The position numbers and the translations under genes were made by a program. The notes under the pieces are model-generated. The model searched no databases. It had not been told where the DNA came from and was given only the letters and a program-made list of their open reading frames with translations. A DNA stretch of 64,000 nucleotides from Aquisphaera insulae (lineage in GTDB: Bacteria > Planctomycetota > Planctomycetia > Isosphaerales > Isosphaeraceae), in the NCBI RefSeq assembly GCF_011064615.1, contig NZ_JAALJH010000002.1:237607-301606 (forward strand). Direction: 5' to 3'. This document shows positions 46,659 to 54,279 of the stretch, in pieces; the first letter of the stretch is position 1; each line of letters opens with the position of its first letter.

Positions 46659-47999
46659 TTACTTCGTCATCACCCACCGCGCCAGCTCGGCGAAGCTCGG
46701 CGCCTTGCCCTGCATGAGCAGGCCGGTCCGGAAGATCTTGCCGGCGGCCCAGACGATGACGAGGGTGGTCAGCGCGGTGAGCACCACGGCCGTCGCGACC
46801 TGCCAGGCGGGGGGCGTGGGCTTGAGGGCCAGCCGCATCAGCATGAGGAAGGGGCTGGCGGGAGGGAAAAGCGACATCCCCACCGAGAGCGGGCTCGCCG
46901 GATTCCGGAGCACGGCGGTCCAGACGAACATCGGCAGCATCGAGAGCAGCATCACGGGCATCATCAGGGACTGGGCGTCCTTGAGCTCGCTGCACGCCGA
47001 GCCGACCGCGATGTACATCGATCCGTACAGCAGGACGGCCAGGAACAGGAAGAACACCAGCGCCGCCATCAGGCCCGGCGAGAGGACGTCGCCATATCCA
47101 TGGTACACGGCGACGGCCATGCCGCCGCCGAGGTAGAGGCAGGCCAGCAAGAGCGCGATCCCGGCGTTGCCCAGCAGCTTGCCCATCATCAACTCGAACG
47201 GGCTGACCGAGCCCAGCATCACTTCGCTGATCCGGCTCATCTTCTCCTCGATGACGCTGTTGAGCAACTGCGGTGCGCTCGTCATGATCACGAAGAACAT
47301 CGCGAAGAGGAGGACCGCCGGCACCACCGCGGTGCGCACCATGTCCACCTTGCCGGCCTGTTTCACTCCGGGCTCGCCGCCTCCCGGCCCGAAGGCCGTC
47401 CCGCGCTCGACGAGCTCGAGGTTCTCGACCTCGATCGGCTGGCTGAGCCGCTCGGCCACGGCCTGGTCGATTCCCGCGGAGCGGAAACGGCGGGCGCGAA
47501 CCTCCGCGTTCACCACGAAATTCAGCCAGTTTCGGAGCATGTCGTCGTTGGGGTTGTCCGAGTGGTACTCGATCGCCCGCTTCGCCGCGGGGTCGGCTCC
47601 GGGCTCGACGACCGTCGCCGGGATCTCCACGAAGGCGTCCAGCTCGCCGCGGCGGATGCGGTCGGAGAGCTCCAGTCCGGCCGTCGGGGAGGATGCATCC
47701 GTCGGCGCGGGCTCCATGGCCAGCGGAGGGCGCGCGTGCTTGCCGCGGGCCTCCGGCAGGGCGTCGTTGTGGGCCTTCGCCGCTTTCTCGATGACCGGCA
47801 GCAGGACGCCCGTGTGATCGAGGACGACGAATCGCCGGGGCTTCGTGTCCACCCGCTCCGCCACGAAGATCTGGAGCAGGATCGAGGCCCCCATGATGAT
47901 GGGCAGCATCAGCAGGCCGATGAGGAACGACTTCGTCCGGATCGCCGAGCCGAACTCGGTCGTGGCCACCACCCAGATCTTCCTCAGATCAGCTTTCAT
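46659..47999 (-). CDS. ABC-2 type exporter permease (NatB-like)
   Basis: A 446-residue permease: first helix near residue 20-45 (TKSFLIGLLMLPIIMGASILL), a large extracytoplasmic section (about 50-225), then five or six helices at the C-terminus, with the NatB-like 'SAPQLLNSVIEEKMSRISEVMLGSVSPFELMMGKLLG' segment. NatAB systems export Na+ or other small ions; relatives export lipids, drugs or proteins, so substrate is uncertain. The ATG overlaps the end of the ATPase gene by 11 bases, so the two subunits are co-translated. Confidence 0.9.
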   Translation of the reverse strand: MKADLRKIWVVATTEFGSAIRTKSFLIGLLMLPIIMGASILLQIFVAERVDTKPRRFVVLDHTGVLLPVIEKAAKAHNDALPEARGKHARPPLAMEPAPTDASSPTAGLELSDRIRRGELDAFVEIPATVVEPGADPAAKRAIEYHSDNPNDDMLRNWLNFVVNAEVRARRFRSAGIDQAVAERLSQPIEVENLELVERGTAFGPGGGEPGVKQAGKVDMVRTAVVPAVLLFAMFFVIMTSAPQLLNSVIEEKMSRISEVMLGSVSPFELMMGKLLGNAGIALLLACLYLGGGMAVAVYHGYGDVLSPGLMAALVFFLFLAVLLYGSMYIAVGSACSELKDAQSLMMPVMLLSMLPMFVWTAVLRNPASPLSVGMSLFPPASPFLMLMRLALKPTPPAWQVATAVVLTALTTLVIVWAAGKIFRTGLLMQGKAPSFAELARWVMTK

Positions 48000-48948
48000 G
48001 GATCGCGGCCTCCACCGTGGGAACATGGGCCTCCGTCGCAAACTCGCCCCCGGCCTCGTCCGGGTCGGCGATCCGGACGAAGATGTCGTGCAGCGAGGGG
48101 CGGGCGATCTCGAACTGCCGGATTCGCGTCCGACCCATGAGTGCCGCGAGCAGATCCTGCGAATCGCCCGAGTAGCGGACTTCCTGGGAATTGCCGTTGT
48201 CGTTGACCTCCGAGACGCCCCGGATTCCGTCCAGGGCCTCCGCCCCGGCGTCCGTCCGCACCCGGATCGTGTCGTACCCGTAGCGGGACTGGATCTGGTC
48301 GAGCGTGCCGTCGAGGACCTTCTTGCCGCGGAATATCATGAAGATCCGATCGCAGAGCCGCTCGGCGACGGACATGTCGTGGGTGGAGAAGACCACCGTG
48401 GTCCCGGCCCGCCGCAGGTCGAGGACCGCGTCCTTGAGCACCTCTGCGTTCACGGGATCGAGCCCGGAAAACGGTTCGTCCAGGATCAGCAGCTCGGGAC
48501 GCTGGAGGACCGTCGCGATGAACTGAACCTTCTGCGCCATCCCCTTGGAGAGGGCGTCCACCTTCTTGTCGAGCCATGACGAGAGGCCCATCCGCTCCAG
48601 CCACTCTCCAATCGCGAGGTCGAGCTCCGGCTGCCTCGCCCCCTTGAGCGCGCCGAAGTAGCGGAGCAGCCGCCGTACGCTCATTCGCTTGTAGAGCCCG
48701 CGCTCCTCCGGCAGGTAGCTCACGCGGTCGTGGGCCGCCCGCGTGTCGCGATTGCCGAGGACCTCGATCTCCCCCTGATCCGGGAGGAGGATGTGCATGA
48801 TCATCCGCAAGGTCGTGGACTTGCCCGACCCGTTCGGCCCGATGAAGCCGTAGAGCGAGCCGCGGGGGACCTCCAGGTCCAGGCCGTTCACGGCGACCAC
48901 CCCGCCGAAGCGCTTGGTCACCCCCCGGATCGATATCGCCGCTGACAT
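47989..48948 (-). CDS. ABC transporter ATP-binding protein (NatA-like)
   Basis: 319 residues with Walker A GPNGSGKST (37-45), Q-loop region 'YLPEERGLYKRMSVRRLL', signature ALSKGMAQKVQFIATVLQ, Walker B LLILDEPFSGLDP and H-loop VVFSTHDMSVAERL. A C-terminal extension of about 90 residues (DUF4162-like, 'SRYGYDTIRVRTDAGAEALDG') follows, as in NatA-type exporters. 'LPEERGLY' is typical of this subgroup. The start at 48948 begins right at the domain; the frame is open upstream. It forms a two-gene unit with the overlapping permease. Confidence 0.93.
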   Translation of the reverse strand: MSAAISIRGVTKRFGGVVAVNGLDLEVPRGSLYGFIGPNGSGKSTTLRMIMHILLPDQGEIEVLGNRDTRAAHDRVSYLPEERGLYKRMSVRRLLRYFGALKGARQPELDLAIGEWLERMGLSSWLDKKVDALSKGMAQKVQFIATVLQRPELLILDEPFSGLDPVNAEVLKDAVLDLRRAGTTVVFSTHDMSVAERLCDRIFMIFRGKKVLDGTLDQIQSRYGYDTIRVRTDAGAEALDGIRGVSEVNDNGNSQEVRYSGDSQDLLAALMGRTRIRQFEIARPSLHDIFVRIADPDEAGGEFATEAHVPTVEAAIHES

Positions 48949-49107
48949 GAAGGATCTGCCTCTCGGTGAACCCCGGCTCGCTGGCGGCCCGGATGGCCGG
49001 CAGGTATGGCGGTCCGTACGATGGAGGAGCATTCGACGGGGGCGACGTTTTATTGGAATCCGCCGAATGGTCAACCTCACTCCTCAAGCTTCGGCGCGAG
49101 CGTGACT

Positions 49108-50238
49108 TCAGCGCGATGCGCCGTTCTGTGCGACGGCGACGCCAACGCCCGGAAGTGGCTGGGCCGACCTCGGGCTGGCGGCGAGGAAGTCCTCGCCCAG
49201 CAGGGCGGCGATGGTGGAGGCGATCTGGGACTGGGTGACGGCGACGTTCGTTCGTATGCCAAGGGCGGGGGTCGTCGGGCCCATGACGGCGATCCAGATG
49301 TTCTCCGCCCCGTCGACCTTCTCGCCGTGGCTCGTCCAGTCATCGGAGTTGCTGCCGCGGCCGTGGTCGCAGGTCACGATCATCGCGGTCTTGCCCGCGT
49401 ATTCGGGCATCGCCTGGAGGCTCTCCCAGAGCGAGCGGAGGAAGTCGTCGGACTCGTGCGCGGCCTGGAGGTACAGGTCATAGCGGCGATGATGGGCCCA
49501 TTCGTCGGTCTCGCCCAGGCCGATGAACAGGACGCGAGGACGGGATTTCTCCACGTAGACGTGGGTGGACTCCATCGTGATGAAGTCGAAGGCATTGCCT
49601 CCCCAGTAGTGGGGGAGCCTGCGCACCATCAGGTTGAGCTGCCTCTGCCGCTCGGTCTGCGGCTCGCCCTCCAGGGGCGTCCAGCCGGCCTGGACGAAGA
49701 GCTTGTTCTGGCTCGACCGGAAGATGGAAGGGAAGACGTCCCAGGTGCAGACCGCCGCGACCTTGCCGCGGTAGGCAGGAAGCTCGTCGAGGAACTCCAG
49801 GACCGTCTTGTTGGGATTCGGCACCTTGTCGTTGGAGTCGACGCGTGGGTCGCCGAATCCGCAGAATATCTCGCTGTAGCCCGGATAGGAGAACTTCATG
49901 CCGTTCGTCACGGCCGCCGTGGCGCCCTTGGACCGGTCGCCGAAGACCTGCCCCTTGCCTACGATCGTCCTCCAGAGGAACGGCATCAACGTCTCGCGGC
50001 GGGCCTCCGGCGTGTCCCGCCAGTAGAGCTTCGTCGTCGCCTGGACGTCCTCCACGCCACCCGCCTTGGCGTCGATGAGGGCCCTTTCGGCGCCGCCGAA
50101 GAGCTCCTGGTGGCGGAAGCCGTCGAGGGTGACGATGATCACGTTCTCGACCCTCCGCGGAGCGTCCTGGGCGCGGGCCGTGCCCAGGGGCAAGCTCGAG
50201 GCGAGGCAGAACGCGGCGAGGAATGTTCGTCCGAGCAT
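49108..50238 (-). CDS. Exported alkaline-phosphatase-superfamily phosphoesterase
   Basis: A 376-residue protein with signal peptide (MLGRTFLAAFCLASSLPLGTA, cleavage near ARA-QD). The phosphatase-superfamily core includes ENVIIVTLDGFRHQELFGGA (first metal-site Asp), 'GMKFSYPGYSEIFCGFGDPR', VLFIGLGETDEWAHHRRYDLY (Asp and His of a metal site) and MIVTCDHGRGSNSDDWTSHG (Asp-His plus distal His). These are typical metal ligands of phosphodiesterases and sulfatases. Substrate is unknown and no partner gene is adjacent; aroC lies beyond on the same strand. Confidence 0.85.
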   Translation of the reverse strand: MLGRTFLAAFCLASSLPLGTARAQDAPRRVENVIIVTLDGFRHQELFGGAERALIDAKAGGVEDVQATTKLYWRDTPEARRETLMPFLWRTIVGKGQVFGDRSKGATAAVTNGMKFSYPGYSEIFCGFGDPRVDSNDKVPNPNKTVLEFLDELPAYRGKVAAVCTWDVFPSIFRSSQNKLFVQAGWTPLEGEPQTERQRQLNLMVRRLPHYWGGNAFDFITMESTHVYVEKSRPRVLFIGLGETDEWAHHRRYDLYLQAAHESDDFLRSLWESLQAMPEYAGKTAMIVTCDHGRGSNSDDWTSHGEKVDGAENIWIAVMGPTTPALGIRTNVAVTQSQIASTIAALLGEDFLAASPRSAQPLPGVGVAVAQNGASR

Positions 50239-50346
50239 GGTTGACTCCGATGGCGAGAAATCCGCGACCCATGTTATCGCGGGCCCGCGACGGTCGCGAG
50301 TAGGCGGCGTGAAATGTGGTCGGAGCCGAAGGAGGCGGGAACCGAG

Positions 50347-51501
50347 TCAGACGTTGTCGGCCCACTTCGCCAGGTGTTCGCGATTGAGCTCGTGCATCGC
50401 GGCCATGGCGGCCCGGATGGCGTCCAGGCTGGTGCCGACGTACTTCTCGACGATCGCGGCGGCGATCTCGAAGGCGACGACGGCCTCGACGATCACGCTG
50501 GCGGCGGGCACGGCGCAGACGTCGGAGCGTTCATAGGCCGCGGGGGACTCGGCCTTCGTGGTCATGTTGATGGAAGGGCCGCGCGCGGCCAGCGTGCTGA
50601 TGGGCTTCTTCCCCGCGCGGACGACGATGGGCTCGCCGTTGGACGTTCCCCCCTCGATCCCGCCGGCGTTGTTGCTCGGGCGGCGGAAGCCGAAGCGACG
50701 GTCGGATGCGGCGTGATCGGGATCGTAGCGGATCGGGTCCATGACCTTCGACCCCGGCCGGCGGGCGGCCTCGAAACCGAGGCCGATCTCAACCCCCTTG
50801 ATGGCCTGGATGCTCATCACCGCCGCGGCGAGCCGGGCGTCGAGCTTGCGGTCCCACTGGGCGTGCGTCCCCAGGCCGATGGGGCATCCCGTCACCACGG
50901 CCTCGACCACGCCGCCGAGCGTGTCGCCGGCCTTCTGGGCCGCGTCGATCGCGGCGACGATCGCCGCGTCGGATTCGGGGTTGAGCGTGTAGACCGGGCT
51001 CGCGTCGCGGACGGCCAGTTCCCGGGACAGCGGCGGCGCGGCGATGCCGCCAAGCTCGACGACGTACCCGAAGACCTCGATTCCCAGCTCCGTCAGCAGG
51101 AGCCGGGCGAGCCCGCCCACGGCGACTCGCGCGGCCGTCTCGCGGGCGCTCGCACGTTCCAGGACCTGGCGGATGCCCGTCTGATAGTTGATCGCCCCGG
51201 CGAGGTCCACATGGCCGCCCCGGGGTGCGGGGGGCTGGATCAGCCGCTCGAGCTTGGCGTCTCGATTCACCAGTCGGAGCGTGATCGGACCGCCCGTGGT
51301 GACGCCGTGGTAGATCCCCGCGTCCACGACCACCCGATCGGTCTCGAGCGTCTGCCGCTTGCCCCGGCCGTATCCTCCCTGCCGCCGCTCGAGCTCGCGG
51401 TCGATGACCGTCGTGTTCAGGGCCACCCCCGCGGGGAAGCCCTCGACGATCGCCGTCAGCGCCTGGCCGTGCGACTCACCCGATGTCATGTAGCGAAGCA
51501 T
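50347..51501 (-). CDS. aroC: Chorismate synthase
   Basis: Last step of the shikimate pathway: EPSP to chorismate, using reduced FMN. The 384 residues start MLRYMTSGESHGQALTAIVE (signature 1) and hold RRQGGYGRGKRQTLETDRV, 'GGPITLRLVNRDAKLE', 'RASARETAARVAVGGLARLLL' (signature 2) and RRPSNNAGGIEGGTSNGEPI (signature 3). Length is normal for the longer class. It supplies the substrate of the P-protein at 6-7 kb. It is 30 bases downstream of purC on the same strand, probably one operon. Confidence 0.96.
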   Translation of the reverse strand: MLRYMTSGESHGQALTAIVEGFPAGVALNTTVIDRELERRQGGYGRGKRQTLETDRVVVDAGIYHGVTTGGPITLRLVNRDAKLERLIQPPAPRGGHVDLAGAINYQTGIRQVLERASARETAARVAVGGLARLLLTELGIEVFGYVVELGGIAAPPLSRELAVRDASPVYTLNPESDAAIVAAIDAAQKAGDTLGGVVEAVVTGCPIGLGTHAQWDRKLDARLAAAVMSIQAIKGVEIGLGFEAARRPGSKVMDPIRYDPDHAASDRRFGFRRPSNNAGGIEGGTSNGEPIVVRAGKKPISTLAARGPSINMTTKAESPAAYERSDVCAVPAASVIVEAVVAFEIAAAIVEKYVGTSLDAIRAAMAAMHELNREHLAKWADNV

Positions 51502-51531
51502 GTCTCGATCCGATTCTGTCTGCGGTCCGGT

Positions 51532-52425
51532 TCATTTCCAGGGGAACTCGCGGCCGGTGATCCGCTCGAACGCCTCGACGTAGCGGGCCCGGGTCCCGTT
51601 CACCACGTCGGCCGGCAGCTCGGGCGGCGGGCTCGACTTGTCCCAGCCGGTGGTCTCCAGCCAGTCGCGGACGAACTGCTTGTCGAATGACGGCTGCGGG
51701 CCGCCGGGCCGATACGCATCACGCGCCCAGTATCGCGAGCTATCCGGCGTGAGGACCTCGTCGATCAGGAGCAGCTCGCCGGTGCGGTCGTCGAAGCCCC
51801 ACTCGAACTTCGTATCCGCCAGGATCAGCCCGCGCCCGAGGGCCCGCTCCGCGGCCTTGCGGTAGACCTCCAGGCTCATCGATCGGAGCGTCTCGGCGAC
51901 TTCCCGGCCCACGGCGTTCGCCATCACGTCGAACGACACGTTCTCATCATGGCCGGTCTCCGCCTTGGTGGCCGGGGTGAAGATGGGCTCGATGCGATCG
52001 CTCTCGACGAGGCCGCCCGGCAGCCTGATGCCGCAGACGGCCCCGTTCGAGCGGTATTCCTTCCATCCGCTGCCGGAGAGATACCCGCGGACCACGCACT
52101 CGAACGGCACGACGCGAGCCTTGCGGGCGATCATGATCCGGCCCCGGAGCGACTCGCGAGTCTCGGGGTCGATCTCGACCGCATGCGGCAGGTCCTCGAC
52201 GGCGATCGAGAGCAGGTGGTTCTGGACGTCGAGATACTCGAACCAGAAGGCGCTGAGTGCCGTCAGCACCCGCCCCTTGTCCGGGATGCCCGTGGGCAGG
52301 ACCCAGTCGAACGCGCTGATGCGGTCGGTGGCGACCAGCAGCAGCCGGTCCCCCAGGTCGTACACATCCCGGACCTTCCCCCGCCGCACGGGGAGCCCCT
52401 CGAGCCTCGTCTCCAGCACCGTCAC
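51532..52425 (-). CDS. purC: Phosphoribosylaminoimidazole-succinocarboxamide (SAICAR) synthase
   Basis: Joins aspartate to CAIR in purine synthesis, using ATP. The 297 residues show [20 protein letters not shown] (nucleotide loop), [58 protein letters not shown] and '[31 protein letters not shown]'. This is the longer yeast-like class. The GTG start at 52425 has GGGAGGG eight bases upstream; residues further upstream are not family-like. Confidence 0.95.
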   Translation of the reverse strand: MTVLETRLEGLPVRRGKVRDVYDLGDRLLLVATDRISAFDWVLPTGIPDKGRVLTALSAFWFEYLDVQNHLLSIAVEDLPHAVEIDPETRESLRGRIMIARKARVVPFECVVRGYLSGSGWKEYRSNGAVCGIRLPGGLVESDRIEPIFTPATKAETGHDENVSFDVMANAVGREVAETLRSMSLEVYRKAAERALGRGLILADTKFEWGFDDRTGELLLIDEVLTPDSSRYWARDAYRPGGPQPSFDKQFVRDWLETTGWDKSSPPPELPADVVNGTRARYVEAFERITGREFPWK

Positions 52426-52555
52426 GCGATGGACCCTCCCGAACCAACCCGAACCGCACGCCGAACGACCTGCCAGGCGAGATGACCATGATATCGCATC
52501 GCCCCCGGCCCTGGCGACCGGAGAGGACACATTCCCGCCGATCGCTTGACAGGCC

Positions 52556-52647
52556 CTCCGCTAACGCACATTCTACCCATTGATCAGGACTCACGGTCCG
52601 TAGGACGAGGCGGCGGCGGTGCGAGTCCGCTGAGCTTGTTCGTTAGG
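52556..52647 (+). repeat. Possible integron attC-like recombination site (site 1)
   Basis: GCTAACGCACA (52560-52570) and TTGTTCGTTAGGC (around 52635-52647) form inverted ends (TAACG-x-ACA with TGT-x-CGTTA), separated by about 65 bases. The right end GTTAGGC fits the GTTRRRY R' box of integron attC sites, and a short gene begins 13 bases after it. The left box deviates from RYYYAAC in its outer bases. Suggestive rather than certain. Confidence 0.35.
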
Positions 52648-52659
52648 CGGCGTCGAGCC

Positions 52660-52968
52660 ATGCCCAGCTTCCGCTGTCTCTGCGGAGCCACATTCCGCGA
52701 CGGCGATGCATCAGACGCCAGCCTGGTGGCCTACTCGCTGCTATCTCGTCAGTACGTAGGAGGCATCTGCGCGGGCTTCGGGTTGGGGATGATGGTGGGG
52801 ACGTGGGTCAGTATTGGCTGGGGCGCACGGCCATGGCTGCTGGTCCCAGGCTCTCTGCTCGTCGAAGCCGGCGCCTCTCTCGCCCGCGCTGCGCAACGGG
52901 CAGTACAGTCAGCACCATCCAATCGTTGCGGCGGCCTCGCTGCAGGGGCCGCTGAACTGGATCGTTAG
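52660..52968 (+). CDS. Short orphan membrane protein in a cassette-like unit
   Basis: 102 residues, unrecognised. It opens MPSFRCLCGATFRDGDASDA (a CxC pair, possibly half a metal site). A hydrophobic hairpin follows (YVGGICAGFGLGMMVGTWVSIGWGARPWLLVPGSLLV), then a polar tail. The ATG follows GTTAGGC by 13 bases, and the TAG stop lies inside a second GTTAG motif (52963-52968), as can happen in integron gene cassettes. AGGCGG is a possible ribosome site. No function is proposed. Confidence 0.5.
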   Translation: MPSFRCLCGATFRDGDASDASLVAYSLLSRQYVGGICAGFGLGMMVGTWVSIGWGARPWLLVPGSLLVEAGASLARAAQRAVQSAPSNRCGGLAAGAAELDR

Positions 52969-52977
52969 GTGACGGAC

Positions 52978-53337
52978 ATGAAGGACCGCTCGCTCCTCGC
53001 CTTGAACGGCCTGATGCTCGGCGTCGCTGTCGGGATGCTTGTCACCATCCCGGCGGGCCTGCTCGCGGTCGCCTCCGGCGGTGCCGGCCATGGCACCTAC
53101 CCCCTCGCACAGCTCCTGTACCCGGGGCCGATGCTCCTGTGGCGGTCCACCGGGCGATCCTTCGACGGCCCGCTCATCGCCCTGGCGCTCGCCCAATTCC
53201 CGTTCTACGGGGGCGTTATCGGTGTCGCCCTGCCGTGGCGGCGAGCGAGTGGGGCCATCGCCTGCGTTCTCCTCGCGCTCCATCTCGGAGCTGCGGCGCT
53301 TGCTTCGCCGCTCCTGGTCCGCCTCGACTCGCTTTGA
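52978..53337 (+). CDS. Short orphan membrane protein, second cassette-like unit
   Basis: 119 residues with three or four hydrophobic helices (LLALNGLMLGVAVGMLVTIPAGLLAV; PLAQLLYPGPMLLW; GPLIALALAQFPFYGGVIGVAL; AIACVLLALHLGAAALASPLLV). The family is unknown to me. The ATG lies nine bases after GTTAGGT, and AGGTGA within that motif doubles as the ribosome site. It is preceded by an inverted repeat (GCGGCC-10-GGCCGC at 52931-52952) ending in that motif. It is followed 20 bases later by another short membrane-protein gene. Confidence 0.55.
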   Translation: MKDRSLLALNGLMLGVAVGMLVTIPAGLLAVASGGAGHGTYPLAQLLYPGPMLLWRSTGRSFDGPLIALALAQFPFYGGVIGVALPWRRASGAIACVLLALHLGAAALASPLLVRLDSL

Positions 53338-53357
53338 GACGGTGCGGCCAATAAGCC

Positions 53358-53705
53358 ATGCTGAAAATCCTTCTCGGTGTACCCGCGGCCTTCATGGGAA
53401 TCTGGCTGATCATCCTCCCGTACGGCCTCGCAGGCATGGGCGCCTCCCAGTTTCAAGGCCCCAAGTACTGGGCCGAATTGCTCAGGCAGTATCGGATCCA
53501 TGGCGACCTCTGGGTCGTCACGGGGCTCGCGATGATGCTCGTGGCTGGCGGCGTGAGCCTGTGCGTCAACGCCCCGAGACGCGTGATGGCAGCCGACCGC
53601 CCGACTTGGCGGCCCAGAGGACATGGTCATGCGGGGCAGCATCCCAAACGTGAATCTCTGACCAAAGGCTTAACCTCTCCTCCAAAGGCTCCTGACCTCT
53701 TATAA
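53358..53705 (+). CDS. Short orphan membrane protein
   Basis: 115 residues: two hydrophobic helices (ILLGVPAAFMGIWLIILPYGLA and LWVVTGLAMMLVAGGVSLCV) flank a short polar loop, and the last 40 residues are low complexity and possibly not conserved. No clear ribosome site precedes the ATG. It ends in a tract with repeated ACCTCTCCT-like words, and its tail overlaps the left copy of a 12-bp inverted repeat (53686-53697). Its place in the island suggests acquired DNA. Confidence 0.45.
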   Translation: MLKILLGVPAAFMGIWLIILPYGLAGMGASQFQGPKYWAELLRQYRIHGDLWVVTGLAMMLVAGGVSLCVNAPRRVMAADRPTWRPRGHGHAGQHPKRESLTKGLTSPPKAPDLL

Positions 53706-54208
53706 TCTCTCCTTTGATCCCTTTACCTCTCCTAACACCTTGATCGCTTGCCTTGGACTTAACGCAGTCAAGTCGTCAGTCCGAGTCAATCATCCAGTCG
53801 CCAATGCTGTTCATGTAATACATAAGGAAACCGTAGTCATGAGTATTCCCTATAGAAATTCTATAACTGGATTCGGTAGACATTCCATACCGGAACCCGC
53901 CGTATTTTCGGTTTGAGGGCCTCAATTCAGCATCGGCGAATGACTGCGGGTAATATCCATTCCGTCTTCGAAACGCCTCGATGTGCTCGATAAAAGCGTC
54001 GCCTTCCTGCTTGAGGCTTGCGAACTCTGCTTCACTGGGCATCCTCGTAGAATAACAGCCACTCAGTCCCAGCAGGAGAATGCTCATCGCAAACCACGTG
54101 CAAAATTTCACGCGAGTCAATGTTGTTTTATTTGTATGTAGAAACATTATGGCGTCGACAGTAAAATCCAAATGCTCGTTTCAGATGCGCACAAGGGGTC
54201 AGGAGCCT
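53686..54208. repeat. 12-bp perfect inverted repeat flanking the low-GC lipoprotein gene
   Basis: AGGCTCCTGACC (53686-53697) recurs inverted as GGTCAGGAGCCT (54197-54208). Between the two lies the lipoprotein gene, clearly poorer in GC than the rest of the window. Terminal inverted repeats around foreign-looking DNA suggest a small mobile or mobilised unit, although no transposase is present. Confidence 0.45.
53776..54147 (-). CDS. Small low-GC lipoprotein, probably acquired
   Basis: About 123 residues from this ATG: basic start, hydrophobic stretch FAMSILLLGLSGC with lipobox (LSG-C), then a soluble domain with LKQEGDAFIEHIEAFRRRNG, YYPQSF and 'GGFRYGMSTESSYRISIGNTHDYGF'. The 'FRRRNGYYPxSF' pattern resembles the start of small pseudopilin-like or competence-type domains that begin 'I..Y...NG.YP'. 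The gene is near 50 percent GC by eye, against about two thirds elsewhere, with many A/T-ending codons. No clear ribosome site. Function unknown. Confidence 0.55.
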   Translation of the reverse strand: MFLHTNKTTLTRVKFCTWFAMSILLLGLSGCYSTRMPSEAEFASLKQEGDAFIEHIEAFRRRNGYYPQSFADAELRPSNRKYGGFRYGMSTESSYRISIGNTHDYGFLMYYMNSIGDWMIDSD

Positions 54209-54242
54209 CTGATTAGCATCAGGCACAAGCGCTCCTGATCCC
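54195..54242. repeat. Long imperfect hairpin next to the low-GC gene
   Basis: GGGGTCAGGAGC (54195-54206) pairs with GCTCCTGATCCC (54231-54242) over 12 bp with one G-T pair; the loop contains CTGAT-tagc-ATCAG. It includes the right copy of the 12-bp inverted repeat. It could be a REP- or attC-like element, or a terminator for the C45-family gene read from the right; no T-run is seen. Confidence 0.45.
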
Positions 54243-54279
54243 TCACAGGCCCACTAACGCATCGCAGGCCCAATCCAGA

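Noticed and set aside
46638..48140. A 500-codon open frame on the plus strand across the ABC permease.
   Set aside because: It is antisense to a well-supported permease gene, and its translation is low-complexity Arg/His/Gln-rich.
54240..54270. CACTAACGC as a further attC R''-type box.
   Set aside because: No matching GTTRRRY box follows within the usual distance, and in the other direction GTTAGTG breaks the consensus.
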